A stretch of 64,000 nt of DNA from an uncultured Synergistales bacterium. GTDB lineage: Bacteria > Synergistota > Synergistia > Synergistales > Aminobacteriaceae. The stretch lies in contig CAJOMU010000017.1 in the NCBI GenBank assembly GCA_905235735.1, positions 55,602 through 119,601 of the forward strand. The letters run 5' to 3'. The position numbers were made by a program, and so were the translations under genes. Position 1 is the first letter of the stretch; every line of letters begins with the position of its first letter. Shown in pieces: positions 17,370 to 26,538 of the stretch. The notes under the pieces were generated by a model. That model saw only the letters and a program-made list of their open reading frames with translations. It searched no databases and was not told where the DNA came from.

Positions 17370-18067
17370 AAATAGAATCAATCACCGAATCACAATCATC
17401 AACGTCATGCATTTCACCCGAAGCATTGCTATTATGTTCTCTGGTCTATGCACTCACGGTATCAATGAGCGATTCATTCTATGCACTTACACTCGCATCT
17501 ATCGTACCTGTTCTGCTGCTCATCAGAAACAGATTCATTCTTTCATCACTCGTGAGGCTGAACGCATTCAATCTCATCATGATAATAACACTCGCCATGA
17601 CATGGCCAAGTCTCACGGAAGGAATCATGAAGGGACTGACGATAGCACTCAGGGTGAACATGATATACATACTGTTTGGAACGCTAATATATCCTATGGG
17701 TTATGCAAGAATATTCTCAGCATTGAACTCACTGAACGTACCCGAAAAGTTACGAGTATTATTGCTGCTCACACTCAGAGGGATATTCATACTTCACGAA
17801 AGATTTTCGTCAGCATTAATCTCATTGAGGCTTCGTGCTCCAAATCTGCATGGCCTCATGAAGTTCCGGGCATTCGCATACATAACGGCATCAGTATTGC
17901 TTCAGAGTTCGGAACGTTCAGAGAGAATGATGCGAGCGATTCAATGCAGAGGAGGATTTGCTGGTTTCATTCAGACAGAGCATAAGAGATTGAGAATTCA
18001 TGATGTGATTGTGTGTTTGTGTTTCATCTTCTATTCCTGCTCGGTTATAATTCTAAATTATGCTTGA
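17366..18067 (+). CDS. ECF transporter transmembrane T component (CbiQ/NikQ)
   Basis: This 233-residue EcfT/CbiQ family membrane protein has hydrophobic segments over residues 20-125 and again near the C-terminus. Two coupling-helix Ala-Arg-Gly-type motifs contact the ATPase: SLRLRAP and AIQCRGG are in the expected places. It overlaps NikM by 4 bases and the ATPase by 8. It couples ATP hydrolysis to metal release by the S component. Confidence 0.88.
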   Translation: MKIESITESQSSTSCISPEALLLCSLVYALTVSMSDSFYALTLASIVPVLLLIRNRFILSSLVRLNAFNLIMIITLAMTWPSLTEGIMKGLTIALRVNMIYILFGTLIYPMGYARIFSALNSLNVPEKLRVLLLLTLRGIFILHERFSSALISLRLRAPNLHGLMKFRAFAYITASVLLQSSERSERMMRAIQCRGGFAGFIQTEHKRLRIHDVIVCLCFIFYSCSVIILNYA

Positions 18068-18740
18068 AGTTCACGATTTGCATTACCGATATGAAGACGG
18101 CCATGAAGCATTACGGGGAATAACCTTCACTCTGAATGACGGTGAAAAGACTGCACTTGTTGGAGCTAACGGTTCAGGGAAGTCTACGCTGTTACTGCAC
18201 ATTGCCGGAGCATTGAAGATTCAGACTGGAAGAATATATCTGAATGGACAGAAGACGGGATTAATCTTTCAGGATGCAGATGACGAACTGCTAATGCCCA
18301 GCGTAATTGAGGATGTATCATTCAGTCTCATAGCCGCCGGAATGAATCCGAAATCCGCACATGAACGCGCAAATGAAATTCTAAGTTCATTGGGTATATC
18401 ACACTTGGCCTCACGTCCTCCGCATAGACTTTCAGGAGGAGAGAAACGAATGGTAACAATAGCAGGAGTTCTTGTGAGTGAACCTGACGTATTGCTTCTT
18501 GATGAACCTACAGCTGGATTAGACCCAAGAGCAAGAAGACGAGTAATAAATTTTCTTCGTGAGAGTGAGAAGACGATATTGCTTGCAAGTCATGATTTGG
18601 ATATGACACTTGATGTGTGTACTCGTGCAATAATTCTTCATAATGGTGCAGTGAGTGCTGAAGGAGAACTGCCTGAACTCTTCATGAATCAGGAACTCTT
18701 AGAGGCAAATGGATTAGAATTACCGTTACGATATTCGTAG
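18060..18740 (+). CDS. ECF transporter ATPase (CbiO/NikO)
   Basis: This 226-residue ABC ATPase has Walker A GANGSGKST (about residues 35-43), Q-loop FQDADDELLMPSV, signature LSGGEKRM and Walker B VLLLDEPTAGLDP. It is the only ATPase in the cluster, so the importer probably uses a homodimer. It is the last gene of the nickel/cobalt operon. A stem-loop follows and separates it from the convergent liv operon. Confidence 0.92.
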   Translation: MLEVHDLHYRYEDGHEALRGITFTLNDGEKTALVGANGSGKSTLLLHIAGALKIQTGRIYLNGQKTGLIFQDADDELLMPSVIEDVSFSLIAAGMNPKSAHERANEILSSLGISHLASRPPHRLSGGEKRMVTIAGVLVSEPDVLLLDEPTAGLDPRARRRVINFLRESEKTILLASHDLDMTLDVCTRAIILHNGAVSAEGELPELFMNQELLEANGLELPLRYS

Positions 18741-18747
18741 ATAAAGG

Positions 18748-18781
18748 AAAGAGGCTCGCAAATAAATTCACAAGCCCCTTT
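18748..18781. terminator. Stem-loop between convergent nik and liv operons
   Basis: The arms AAAGAGGCT (18748-18756) and AGCCCCTTT (18773-18781) pair with one mismatch around a 16-base loop. The spot lies between two convergent operons and would act in both directions. The T tracts are short, so it is a modest terminator. Confidence 0.55.
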
Positions 18782-18786
18782 AAGTT

Positions 18787-19509
18787 TTATGCGCTCTGGC
18801 CAAGATATGCTGCTTTTATGTCCCTGTCTTCAAGCAAATCTTTGCTCAAACCTTCCTTCAATAATCTTCCAGTCTGAAGAACATATGCCCTGTGTGAAAG
18901 AAGCAATGCCTGTTTAGCGTTCTGTTCAACGAGAAGTATACTCACTCCACGTTCATTGACACGCTTTAACTCTCTGAATATCTCCCGAATAACAATCGGT
19001 GCAAGTCCCAAGCTCGGCTCATCAAGCAATAACACTCTCGGCCTTGCCATTAATGCACGTGCAATCGCGAGCATCTGCTGTTCTCCTCCCGACAACGTAC
19101 CTGCATATTGCTTCAGTCTCTCCTGCAATCTCGGAAACAGTGAGAACACCCAATCATAATCTTCTTTGAGTTCGCTTACGTCTTTTCGGGTGAACGCTCC
19201 TATCTTCAGATTCTCTTCGACAGTGAGAGGTGCAAATATACGCCTGCCTTCAGGGACAAGAGACAGACCGCTTCGGACGACTTTGTAGTTCTGTGATGAA
19301 AGAGGATAACCATCGAGAAATATATCGCCCTTTGCAATCTTCACCATTCCCATTAATGCATTCATGAACGTAGATTTACCCGCTCCGTTTGCACCTATAA
19401 CTGAAACTATTTCGTTCTCCATTAGCTTCAACGAGAAACCTGAAAGTGCCTGTATAGCTCCGTAGTTCACGTGAATATTCTGTGCTTCAAGCAAAATTTT
19501 TTCTGACAT
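18787..19509 (-). CDS. livF: Branched-chain amino acid ABC transporter ATPase LivF
   Basis: This 240-residue ABC ATPase has Walker A GANGAGKST, signature LSGGEQQMLAIARALM and Walker B VLLLDEPSLGLAP. The LivF-typical VPEGRRIFAPLTVEENL is present. It pairs with LivG on the LivH/LivM channel and is the last gene of the operon. A good Shine-Dalgarno (GAGGTGA) lies in the short gap after livG. Confidence 0.94.
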   Translation of the reverse strand: MSEKILLEAQNIHVNYGAIQALSGFSLKLMENEIVSVIGANGAGKSTFMNALMGMVKIAKGDIFLDGYPLSSQNYKVVRSGLSLVPEGRRIFAPLTVEENLKIGAFTRKDVSELKEDYDWVFSLFPRLQERLKQYAGTLSGGEQQMLAIARALMARPRVLLLDEPSLGLAPIVIREIFRELKRVNERGVSILLVEQNAKQALLLSHRAYVLQTGRLLKEGLSKDLLEDRDIKAAYLGQSA

Positions 19510-19512
19510 GAT

Positions 19513-20352
19513 TCATATCACCTCTTCCTCATCACTGCCAAGATATGCCGCTAATACTTCAGGATTATTCTGAATCTCTTCACTTGAACCTTCAGCTATT
19601 TTTGCTCCGAAGTTCAGGCATATTATGTGAGGGCATATCTTCATGATTAAATCCATGTGATGCTCAATTACAAGCGTCGTCAAATCAAAGTCTTTATGAA
19701 TCCCTGTGATTAAATCATTGAGTTCAAAGACTTCTTCGGGGTTCATTCCAGCAGCAGGCTCATCAAGCATGAGAAGTTTCGGAGAGAGTGCGAGTGCGCG
19801 TGCAATTTCAAGCCTTCTCTGCATACCATAAGGGAGAGTTCCTGCGATTTGATTTGCACGGTCAGCAAGACCAACACGTTCAAGAAGTTTCATGCTCTTG
19901 AAGCGCAATACCTGTTCTGTTTTCTTCCAGCGTCCCAAGTGTAAGCATGACTCAATGAAACTGTACCATGATTCAGGATCAGGTGCATTAGTCCTTGAGA
20001 TATTACCTGTGAAGAATTCTTCTTTGTATGTGTTGATGTATCTGTTCTGCGCTGATGTCATTACGTTCTCAAGCACTGTAGAGCGAGTGAACAGACGCAA
20101 ATTCTGAAACGTTCTTGCAATTCCAAGCCTGTTAATCTGATACGCCTTCAATGGAGTAATATCGCTTCCCTGAAAGTATATCGTTCCTGCTGTAGGCATA
20201 TACACTCCTGATATTATGTTGAATATCGTTGTCTTGCCTGCACCGTTAGGCCCGATTATGCCCATAAGTTCGCCCTTATGAATCGTGAAGCTCATATCAT
20301 GAAGAGCAGCAATTCCCCCGAAGAACATATCAACGTGTGAAAGTTCAAGCAT
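19513..20352 (-). CDS. livG: Branched-chain amino acid ABC transporter ATPase LivG
   Basis: This ~279-residue ABC ATPase has Walker A GPNGAGKTT and the LivG-typical insert region (FQNLRLFTRSTVLENVM). The signature is degenerate (LPYGMQRRLEIARAL) and Walker B reads LLMLDEPAAGMNP. The open frame could begin further upstream. I place the start at the ATG ending at 20352, which has GGAGG 9 bases upstream and overlaps the livM stop by 8 bases. It forms the heterodimer with LivF. Confidence 0.94.
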   Translation of the reverse strand: MLELSHVDMFFGGIAALHDMSFTIHKGELMGIIGPNGAGKTTIFNIISGVYMPTAGTIYFQGSDITPLKAYQINRLGIARTFQNLRLFTRSTVLENVMTSAQNRYINTYKEEFFTGNISRTNAPDPESWYSFIESCLHLGRWKKTEQVLRFKSMKLLERVGLADRANQIAGTLPYGMQRRLEIARALALSPKLLMLDEPAAGMNPEEVFELNDLITGIHKDFDLTTLVIEHHMDLIMKICPHIICLNFGAKIAEGSSEEIQNNPEVLAAYLGSDEEEVI

Positions 20353-21262
20353 TTTTGTCCGCCTCCTTCCTGAAATTGAAGCGCATGAAATCCCATACTT
20401 CATGACTGCCGAGTAAACCTTCAGGTCTGAATACCATTATGATTACGAGAAGAAGACCATAGATTAACATTCTGTATTGTGAGATGTCTCTGAAGTATTC
20501 CATTATGAGAGTGATTGCCGCTGAACCTAATATACTTCCGCTCATTGAACCCAATCCTCCGAAGACGACAACGGCTGTTAGTTCTGTAGACTTCATCATG
20601 TCGAACATTGAAGGCTGAATGAAGCTCATGTAACCTCCGAGCATTGAACCTGCAATCCCGCAATAGAATGCAGAGATAACTAATGCTTTCATTCGTGTGT
20701 GAGGTGTATTGAATCCCATAAGTGATGCCGCAGTTGAATCATCTCGTGAGGCTTTGAGTTCTCTTCCTAGTCTGCTGTCTAACATGTTGAACATCAGAAT
20801 CGCCAGCAGAATGAATATTGTTACGGCCATTACTCTTGTAGTGTACGGGTCAATTCCCGGAAAGCCTCTTGAACCTCTCGTGAATGACTGCCAGTTTTCG
20901 AGTATCAATCGAATTGCCTCACCTAAACCTATAGAAGCAATTGCATAGTAATCACCTGTGAGCTTCAATGTCGGAACACCTATGAGCCATGCAATTATAA
21001 CGGCCATTAATCCGCCAGCGATTACTGCGGGTAACCAGTGAACGCCATATCGAACGGTCATTATTGCTGTCGTGTATGCACCGAGTGCCATATATGCCGC
21101 ATGTCCTAACGTGAATATGCCTGTGAACCCCGTTAAGATTGAAACTCCCATAGCTGCAACGCAGTTTATGCACATGAGAATAACTATGCCTTCCTGATAG
21201 CCTCCTAAGGGCCATAGTGCAAGACACAGACCAATGATTATGAGTATAATATTTCTTTTCAT
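20345..21262 (-). CDS. livM: Branched-chain amino acid ABC permease LivM
   Basis: This 305-residue LivM-family permease has about nine hydrophobic segments. The coupling motif for LivG is near SRLGRELKASRDDSTAASLMG, and GGLGSMSGSILGSA is near the C-terminus. It follows livH by 2 bases. It imports Leu, Ile and Val or related amino acids together with LivH. Confidence 0.94.
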   Translation of the reverse strand: MKRNIILIIIGLCLALWPLGGYQEGIVILMCINCVAAMGVSILTGFTGIFTLGHAAYMALGAYTTAIMTVRYGVHWLPAVIAGGLMAVIIAWLIGVPTLKLTGDYYAIASIGLGEAIRLILENWQSFTRGSRGFPGIDPYTTRVMAVTIFILLAILMFNMLDSRLGRELKASRDDSTAASLMGFNTPHTRMKALVISAFYCGIAGSMLGGYMSFIQPSMFDMMKSTELTAVVVFGGLGSMSGSILGSAAITLIMEYFRDISQYRMLIYGLLLVIIMVFRPEGLLGSHEVWDFMRFNFRKEADKNA

Positions 21263-21264
21263 GA

Positions 21265-22170
21265 TTATATCTTCTCGCTTATCGTTTTACCGAAGAAACC
21301 TGCAGGACGAATCAGAAGCATGATTACGAGCAGTGAATAGACGACCAAATCACGCATTTGTGAACTGATGAACCCGGCCGTAAGCATCTCCGCAAGTCCA
21401 AGAATTAAACTTCCCACAACTGCACCAGGAAGCGAACCTAATCCTCCGATTACTGCCGCAACGAATGCCTTAGTCGTTATGCTGCCCAACTGAGGATACA
21501 GACTGTAACGTACAGACAGGAATATTCCTCCGACAGCAGCGAGTACACCTGCAACGAAAAACACGAGGCTTATCAGGAACGTAACATTAACGCCCATTAA
21601 ACCCGCAGTGCGAATATCACAAGCTGCCGCACGAATTGCTAAACCCCATCGAGTTCTGTTGAGGAAAATCTGAAGGAGGCTGAGGAATATTACGGCTGTA
21701 ACGAGCGAAATAATATCTGATGCACTCAATGCAACTCCTCCGAATAAATTGAATACTCCCGTCGGAAATGTATTTTGAGGCAATGCGCGTATACGTCCTC
21801 CTACAGTAACGACGAATAAGTTCTCGATGATTATGTTCACTCCCATTGATGCAATCAGCAAGTAGAGAGTGATTGATGTACGTTCACGAATGGGTTTGTA
21901 TGCGAGGCGTTCAGTGATTACTGCTGTGAGACCTGAAGCGAAGAGTGCACCTGTCATTGAGACTGCTACACCGTAACCCCATTGCGTGAGAAGAAAGTAA
22001 CAAGCGTAACCTCCGACAACGAGAAAACCTCCATGTGCGAAATTTGAGAATAATAATATTGAGTAGACCAGAGAATAACCAACAGCTATTAGTGCGTAGA
22101 CACTTCCTAGAGATAAGCCGTTGATTATCTGCTGAATGAGAGTTGAGAATGTAAATGCCAAATAAATCAC
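21265..22170 (-). CDS. livH: Branched-chain amino acid ABC permease LivH
   Basis: This 301-residue permease has the N-terminal motif IINGLSLGSVYALIAVGYSLVY and the C-terminal VIGGLGSLPGAVVGS typical of LivH. The GTG start overlaps the stop of the upstream toxin gene by 4 bases (GTGA). Its translation is therefore coupled to a toxin-antitoxin module rather than to livK, an unusual arrangement for an essential transport subunit. Confidence 0.94.
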   Translation of the reverse strand: MIYLAFTFSTLIQQIINGLSLGSVYALIAVGYSLVYSILLFSNFAHGGFLVVGGYACYFLLTQWGYGVAVSMTGALFASGLTAVITERLAYKPIRERTSITLYLLIASMGVNIIIENLFVVTVGGRIRALPQNTFPTGVFNLFGGVALSASDIISLVTAVIFLSLLQIFLNRTRWGLAIRAAACDIRTAGLMGVNVTFLISLVFFVAGVLAAVGGIFLSVRYSLYPQLGSITTKAFVAAVIGGLGSLPGAVVGSLILGLAEMLTAGFISSQMRDLVVYSLLVIMLLIRPAGFFGKTISEKI

Positions 22171-22466
22171 CCCTGAAATCTTTTATATATGTCTCCTCTT
22201 GAACCAGCATATTCAACGCTGACAACAACAATTTCACCGTTAATAAGCTGGTAGATGATTCGATAACTTCCGATTGCAATCCTTGAATAGCCCTTTAAGC
22301 TCCCTTGCAGCTTCTTAAAATTAACTTGTTCAGGATGGTCATTGTTGAGTATCTGCATGATACTGTCTTCAAATTCTTCACGTAGTTTTTCATGCTTGAG
22401 GAAGAATTTAGCAGCCGGCTTTTTGTAGTCAAAATCCACATTCTTATTCTTGTAATATCGCTTCAT
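22167..22466 (-). CDS. RelE/StbE-family toxin
   Basis: This 99-residue basic protein has the RelE/YafQ-type pattern: KKPAAKFFLKHEKLREEFEDSI, then the core strands LKGYSRIAIGSYRIIYQL and a C-terminal strand rich in Arg and Lys. RelE-like toxins cleave mRNA on the ribosome. The start lies 23 bases inside the end of the small acidic upstream gene, and its stop overlaps the livH start. The pair is embedded in the liv operon. Confidence 0.8.
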   Translation of the reverse strand: MKRYYKNKNVDFDYKKPAAKFFLKHEKLREEFEDSIMQILNNDHPEQVNFKKLQGSLKGYSRIAIGSYRIIYQLINGEIVVVSVEYAGSRGDIYKRFQG

Positions 22467-22677
22467 TTCTATAAATTACTCTTCTGTCTGAAGGATCCCA
22501 ACGATTAACTCTCACAATTTCTGCTGTCTGTAAGTCATCTTCCGTCAGACTTTCAAGTATCTTCGTGAGTTCTTCATTCTCTTCATCAGAAACATAACCA
22601 GGATCGTAATCATAATCCGGTACCCATATATCTTCCGGATTAATGCCTAAAATCTTGTTCATTTCTTCTGGTGTCAT
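22444..22677 (-). CDS. Small acidic protein, probable antitoxin
   Basis: This 77-residue, strongly acidic protein (about a quarter Asp and Glu) begins MTPEEMNKILGI. I do not recognise its family. It is placed directly before, and overlaps by 23 bases, a RelE-like toxin gene, and its size and charge fit an antitoxin. No DNA-binding motif is evident, so it may be a StbD-like or atypical antitoxin. A Shine-Dalgarno (AAGGAGG) precedes the ATG. Confidence 0.6.
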   Translation of the reverse strand: MTPEEMNKILGINPEDIWVPDYDYDPGYVSDEENEELTKILESLTEDDLQTAEIVRVNRWDPSDRRVIYRNEAILQE

Positions 22678-22703
22678 TTCACATTTCCTCCTTCGTAAAA
22701 TTA

Positions 22704-22738
22704 TCGCCAGCTCTGCAAGATTTTCACAAAGCCAGCGA
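22704..22738 (-). terminator. Stem-loop after livK
   Basis: On the minus strand the arms TCGCTGGC and GCTGGCGA can form an 8-bp stem with two G-U pairs and a 19-base loop. It lies between livK and the toxin-antitoxin pair. No strong T run follows. It may stabilise or partly terminate the livK message, giving more binding protein than membrane subunits (inference). Confidence 0.4.
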
Positions 22739-22779
22739 ATTTGAATTTACATGTTCAACTTTGAATCTGAATCTTAATC

Positions 22780-23922
22780 TTATTCCGGACGAATCTTCTC
22801 GAAAAATAATGCTTTCTTCTGTTTCTCATCACATTTCAGGATAACTCCGTCCTTATCCTTCGGGTTATGGGACTCATCCATCGTGAGAACACAGTGCATA
22901 AGTTTGAGGTCTTTGGTCTGTTCGAGTGCATCACGTACCTTCTCTGGGTCATCGCTTCCTGCTCTCTCAATCGCATTCTTCAGCCAGTAAACGCAGTCAT
23001 AAGCCATAACAGCATTCATGAATTCCTGGCATTCAGTGCCTGCACTCTCAAGATATTTCGCGAAGAAACCTGCAAGTGTTGGGTCATATCTGTCTACATG
23101 ACTTACCCAGTATGTGTTGCGAAGTGTCTCGCCGGAAATCTCCCACATGAAATCACCGTATCCATCTCCGCCTACGATTGGAAGTTCGATTCCTAATTCA
23201 CGTGCCTGCTTCACTGCTAACGGAAGTGATTTCCCCATGAACGGGAAGATTAATACATCTGCTCCGCTGTCCTTCATGTTCGTGAGCTGTGATCTGAAAT
23301 CTACATCTTCACCTCTGAAGCCTTCATCTGCTACGAGTTTTCCTCCTGCTGCCTCGAAAGTCTTCACGAAGAATTCACGCTGTCCCTGTGAGTAATCACT
23401 CGACACATCATAGAGCAATGCTGCCTTCTTTGCTCCGAGTGTCTTCAATGCGAACTGCGCCATTATTGCACCCTGATACGGATCTAAGAAGCATATTCTG
23501 AAGTTGTACGGTCTGACCTTGCCGGATTCATTGACAGTTACGAGGGGATTTGTTGGAAGAGTTCCTAAGTGTGAAACGTGTCCGCGTGTGAAGATTGGTG
23601 CTGCTGCTATACATAAACCTGATCCTGATGGCCCGATTACCGCTACAACTTTGTCCTGCTCAACGAGTCTTCTTGCCGCATTCACCATGTCTTCCTGTCG
23701 CGTTCTGCAGTCGTACATGATGACTTCGAGAGGTCTGCCTAATACTCCGCCTGCATCATTGATCTCTTTCACTGCAATCTTGATGCTCTCTACCTCTGCT
23801 ACTCCGTAAGCAGCAAAGTCGCCTGTTACCGTTGCAATCTCGCCGATACGAATAGGTTCAGCGGAGAACGCCGGCATTGCCATTAATGAAACTAATACGC
23901 TGAATATAAGAAACTTTCTCAT
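22780..23922 (-). CDS. livK: Branched-chain amino acid ABC substrate-binding protein LivK
   Basis: This 380-residue periplasmic binding protein (type I fold, Peripla_BP_6) has a signal peptide (about residues 1-20, ending PAFSAE). It then reads IRIGEIATVTGDFAAYG and shows the two-lobe pattern with VIGPSGSGLCIAAAP, the typical ligand-binding loop of the amino acid family. It is the first gene of livK-(toxin-antitoxin)-livHMGF. A GAGGTGA ribosome-binding site precedes the ATG and a candidate extended -10 lies further upstream. Confidence 0.93.
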   Translation of the reverse strand: MRKFLIFSVLVSLMAMPAFSAEPIRIGEIATVTGDFAAYGVAEVESIKIAVKEINDAGGVLGRPLEVIMYDCRTRQEDMVNAARRLVEQDKVVAVIGPSGSGLCIAAAPIFTRGHVSHLGTLPTNPLVTVNESGKVRPYNFRICFLDPYQGAIMAQFALKTLGAKKAALLYDVSSDYSQGQREFFVKTFEAAGGKLVADEGFRGEDVDFRSQLTNMKDSGADVLIFPFMGKSLPLAVKQARELGIELPIVGGDGYGDFMWEISGETLRNTYWVSHVDRYDPTLAGFFAKYLESAGTECQEFMNAVMAYDCVYWLKNAIERAGSDDPEKVRDALEQTKDLKLMHCVLTMDESHNPKDKDGVILKCDEKQKKALFFEKIRPE

Positions 23923-23964
23923 AGAAGAGTCTCACCTCATCAAAAAATTTTTGGAACATTGAAA

Positions 23965-23973
23965 ATAATATCA
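23965..23973 (-). promoter_or_regulatory. Candidate extended -10 promoter of livK
   Basis: On the minus strand TGATATTAT (TGn plus TATTAT) lies about 43 bases before the livK start. No -35 hexamer is convincing, as in several other intergenic regions of this window. The adjacent oppA gene ends at 23990, so this is the only non-coding space for a liv promoter. Confidence 0.45.
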
Positions 23974-23989
23974 CAGCCAGAATATTTTT

Positions 23990-25576
23990 TCAGTCTAACG
24001 TATATGCCCCTCTGAATATCACAAGTCCTCTCGGTGAATGATATATATTCTTCACTCTTGAACTTTGCATTATCGACGACGAACTGAAATATATCGGTGC
24101 AATCGGCATGTCTTCCATTAGAATTTTTTCTGCCTCATGAAGATAATTGATTCTCTTTGCACGATTTGTTTCATGAACAGCATTTTTCATGGCCTCATCG
24201 TATTTCTGATTCGAATAGCCATTGTGATTCTGCGCTGCGTTCGTGATGAAGAGTTCAAGAATATTAATTGGATCAGGGAAGTCCAGAGACCATGCATCAC
24301 GGGCAATGTCATAATCCTTCCTTTTGCGTGTCTCAAGGAAAACCTTCCATTCTTCATTACGCAGTTCAACTTCAACTCCGAGCACACTCTTCCACATGGC
24401 CTGTAACACTTCAGCTATTGCCTTATTGTCGGGATTCGAGTTATATTTATAACTTACGTGAGGGAAATTCTTTCCGTCAGGGTATCCTGCTTCTGCTAAG
24501 AGTCTTTTCGCTTCTTTCACGTCTGCATTTTCTGGCAAAAAATCTCCTCCTTCTGTCCTGAAATCTTTATCTTCAGTCGAGCCGGGCACAAGATAACATA
24601 CAAGAGCTCTTGCTGGTTTCTCTCCTCCCATAAGAATTTTATCCGTAATTACCCTTCTGTATATTGCTAATGAGAATGCCTTTCTCACTCTCACATCATC
24701 AAAGGGTTTCCTCGCAGAATTGAAATCACAGAACATAATAGCCAATGAAGGAAGTGATACAGCTTCACCTGTCTTTAGGAGCAGCGGCCTCATTACAGAA
24801 GGAATTGAACCCATGTAATCAATTCTTCCCGCTTTGAACGCTGCCATAGAAGTATTTTCATCATTTATTAACACGAAACGTAATTTGTTTAACTTCACGT
24901 TATCTGCGTCCCAGTAATTTTGATTCTTCACAAGAATAATCTCTCCTCCATCGCCGTGTTTCCAGCTTTCGAGTTTGAATGCTCCGTTTGATATGTACGT
25001 CTCAGGTTTAGCTGACCATGCAGAAGAGTATTTGTTAATGATGTCATTGCGTGCCGGAGCAAAAACAGGGTGCGCAAGATAATACAACAACAGGGGATTT
25101 GAATATTCAAGTTCAAGAATCAAAGTCTTGTCATCAGGAGCATGTATGCCAACGTCTTCAGCTTTTGCCTTACTGTTGTAGAATGCTTCACCGTTCTTTA
25201 TGAAGAATGCTAAGTATGCATATGGTGATCCCGTCTCAGGGTTAAGTATCCGAATGAATCCGTCTCTGAATTGTGATGCAGTTAATGCTTTTCCGTCAGA
25301 CCATTTCAATCCGTCGCGAAAGTGAAACGTCCAGGTCATGCCGTCATCTGAAGCGTCCCATGAAGATGCACATGCTGGTTCAGGTAAATCATCGGAACCT
25401 GTACGAAGGAGACCATCAAACGCATTGATGATAACATTTGCTCCGTCGAGTGCGTTGTTCAGTACAGGGTCTATTGTTCTAGGGTCAATGCCTAAATTGT
25501 AGACTATTTCACCTGATTCAGAAAAAGCTGATGATGCAATGAAGACGAGAAGAAGTGCGAGAAATATTTTGCGCAT
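23990..25576 (-). CDS. oppA: Oligopeptide/dipeptide ABC substrate-binding protein (OppA family)
   Basis: This 528-residue SBP_bac_5 family protein has a signal peptide (about 1-19, ending SSAFSE). The family motifs are GIDPRTIDPVLNNALDG near the N-terminus, WTFHFRDGLKWSDGKALTA and the later ARDAWSLDFPDP. Such proteins deliver peptides to the OppBC channel. Unusually, the binding-protein gene is last in the operon (order B-C-D-F-A). The peptide size preference cannot be read from sequence. Confidence 0.93.
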   Translation of the reverse strand: MRKIFLALLLVFIASSAFSESGEIVYNLGIDPRTIDPVLNNALDGANVIINAFDGLLRTGSDDLPEPACASSWDASDDGMTWTFHFRDGLKWSDGKALTASQFRDGFIRILNPETGSPYAYLAFFIKNGEAFYNSKAKAEDVGIHAPDDKTLILELEYSNPLLLYYLAHPVFAPARNDIINKYSSAWSAKPETYISNGAFKLESWKHGDGGEIILVKNQNYWDADNVKLNKLRFVLINDENTSMAAFKAGRIDYMGSIPSVMRPLLLKTGEAVSLPSLAIMFCDFNSARKPFDDVRVRKAFSLAIYRRVITDKILMGGEKPARALVCYLVPGSTEDKDFRTEGGDFLPENADVKEAKRLLAEAGYPDGKNFPHVSYKYNSNPDNKAIAEVLQAMWKSVLGVEVELRNEEWKVFLETRKRKDYDIARDAWSLDFPDPINILELFITNAAQNHNGYSNQKYDEAMKNAVHETNRAKRINYLHEAEKILMEDMPIAPIYFSSSSIMQSSRVKNIYHSPRGLVIFRGAYTLD

Positions 25577-25599
25577 GAGAATATAACCTCCTCAAAAAT

Positions 25600-26538
25600 T
25601 TATTCTGTGAACGGACAAGAACATAAATGACCGTTTCCAATGTCTTTAAGTGTAACATCAAGACTTCGGCATTCAGGTTTTGCGTTCGGGCATCGCGGAT
25701 GAAAACTGCAACCCTCAGGAAGATTCAAGGCATTCGGAATCTCTCCTTTAAGTGGAATGTGCTTCCGTGAATCTGATTTCTCAGGGTCTGGAATTGGAAT
25801 CGATGACATCAGTGAAAGTGTATAAGGGTGCTTAGGGTTCGTATACAATTCATCACTGTCTGCAAGTTCTACTATCTTTCCGAGATACATCACAGCTACC
25901 CGTGTGCTTATGTGCCTTACCATTGAGAGATCATGTGCAATGAAAAGATACGTGAGGCCAAGTTGATTTTGCAAATCCTCAAGCATATTCACGATTTGAG
26001 CCTGAATTGAAACATCAAGTGCAGAGATTGGTTCATCACAGATGATGAGTTCAGGTTCAACTGCAAGTGCTCTTGCGATTCCGATTCTTTGTCTTTGTCC
26101 TCCGCTGAACTCATGAGGATAACGTCCTGCCTGCTCACTGTTCAGACCAACGAGACGCATTAAATGATTTATTCTGTCATCATGTTCGTCTTTGGGTATT
26201 CCGTGAATGATCATAGGTTCACGAACTATATCGCCTGCTGTCATTCGAGGGTTCAATGACGCATAAGGGTCTTGGAATATCATTTGAATTCTCTTCCTGA
26301 AAGGCAGCATTTCATTCTGTGTAATGTGGGTTATGTCCTGATTATCGAAAATGATTTTGCCTTCATCAGGTTCATACAGCTTTATGATTGTTCGTCCTGT
26401 TGTTGTTTTTCCGCACCCTGATTCACCGACAAGTCCGAGTGTCTCACCTTTGCGGAGATTGAAGCTCACACCGTCAACTGAATGTACAATTCCGTTTGAA
26501 GTGTAGAAATATTTTTTGAGATTTTCAACACTAAGCAT
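25600..26538 (-). CDS. oppF: Oligopeptide ABC transporter ATPase OppF
   Basis: This 312-residue ABC ATPase has Walker A GESGCGKTT, signature FSGGQRQRIGIARAL and Walker B LIICDEPISALDVS. The C-terminal oligopeptide/dipeptide domain with its Cys-containing tail (GCSFHPRCPNAKPEC) suggests the Fe-S-binding OppF/DppF subgroup. It overlaps oppD by 8 bases. Confidence 0.93.
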   Translation of the reverse strand: MLSVENLKKYFYTSNGIVHSVDGVSFNLRKGETLGLVGESGCGKTTTGRTIIKLYEPDEGKIIFDNQDITHITQNEMLPFRKRIQMIFQDPYASLNPRMTAGDIVREPMIIHGIPKDEHDDRINHLMRLVGLNSEQAGRYPHEFSGGQRQRIGIARALAVEPELIICDEPISALDVSIQAQIVNMLEDLQNQLGLTYLFIAHDLSMVRHISTRVAVMYLGKIVELADSDELYTNPKHPYTLSLMSSIPIPDPEKSDSRKHIPLKGEIPNALNLPEGCSFHPRCPNAKPECRSLDVTLKDIGNGHLCSCPFTE

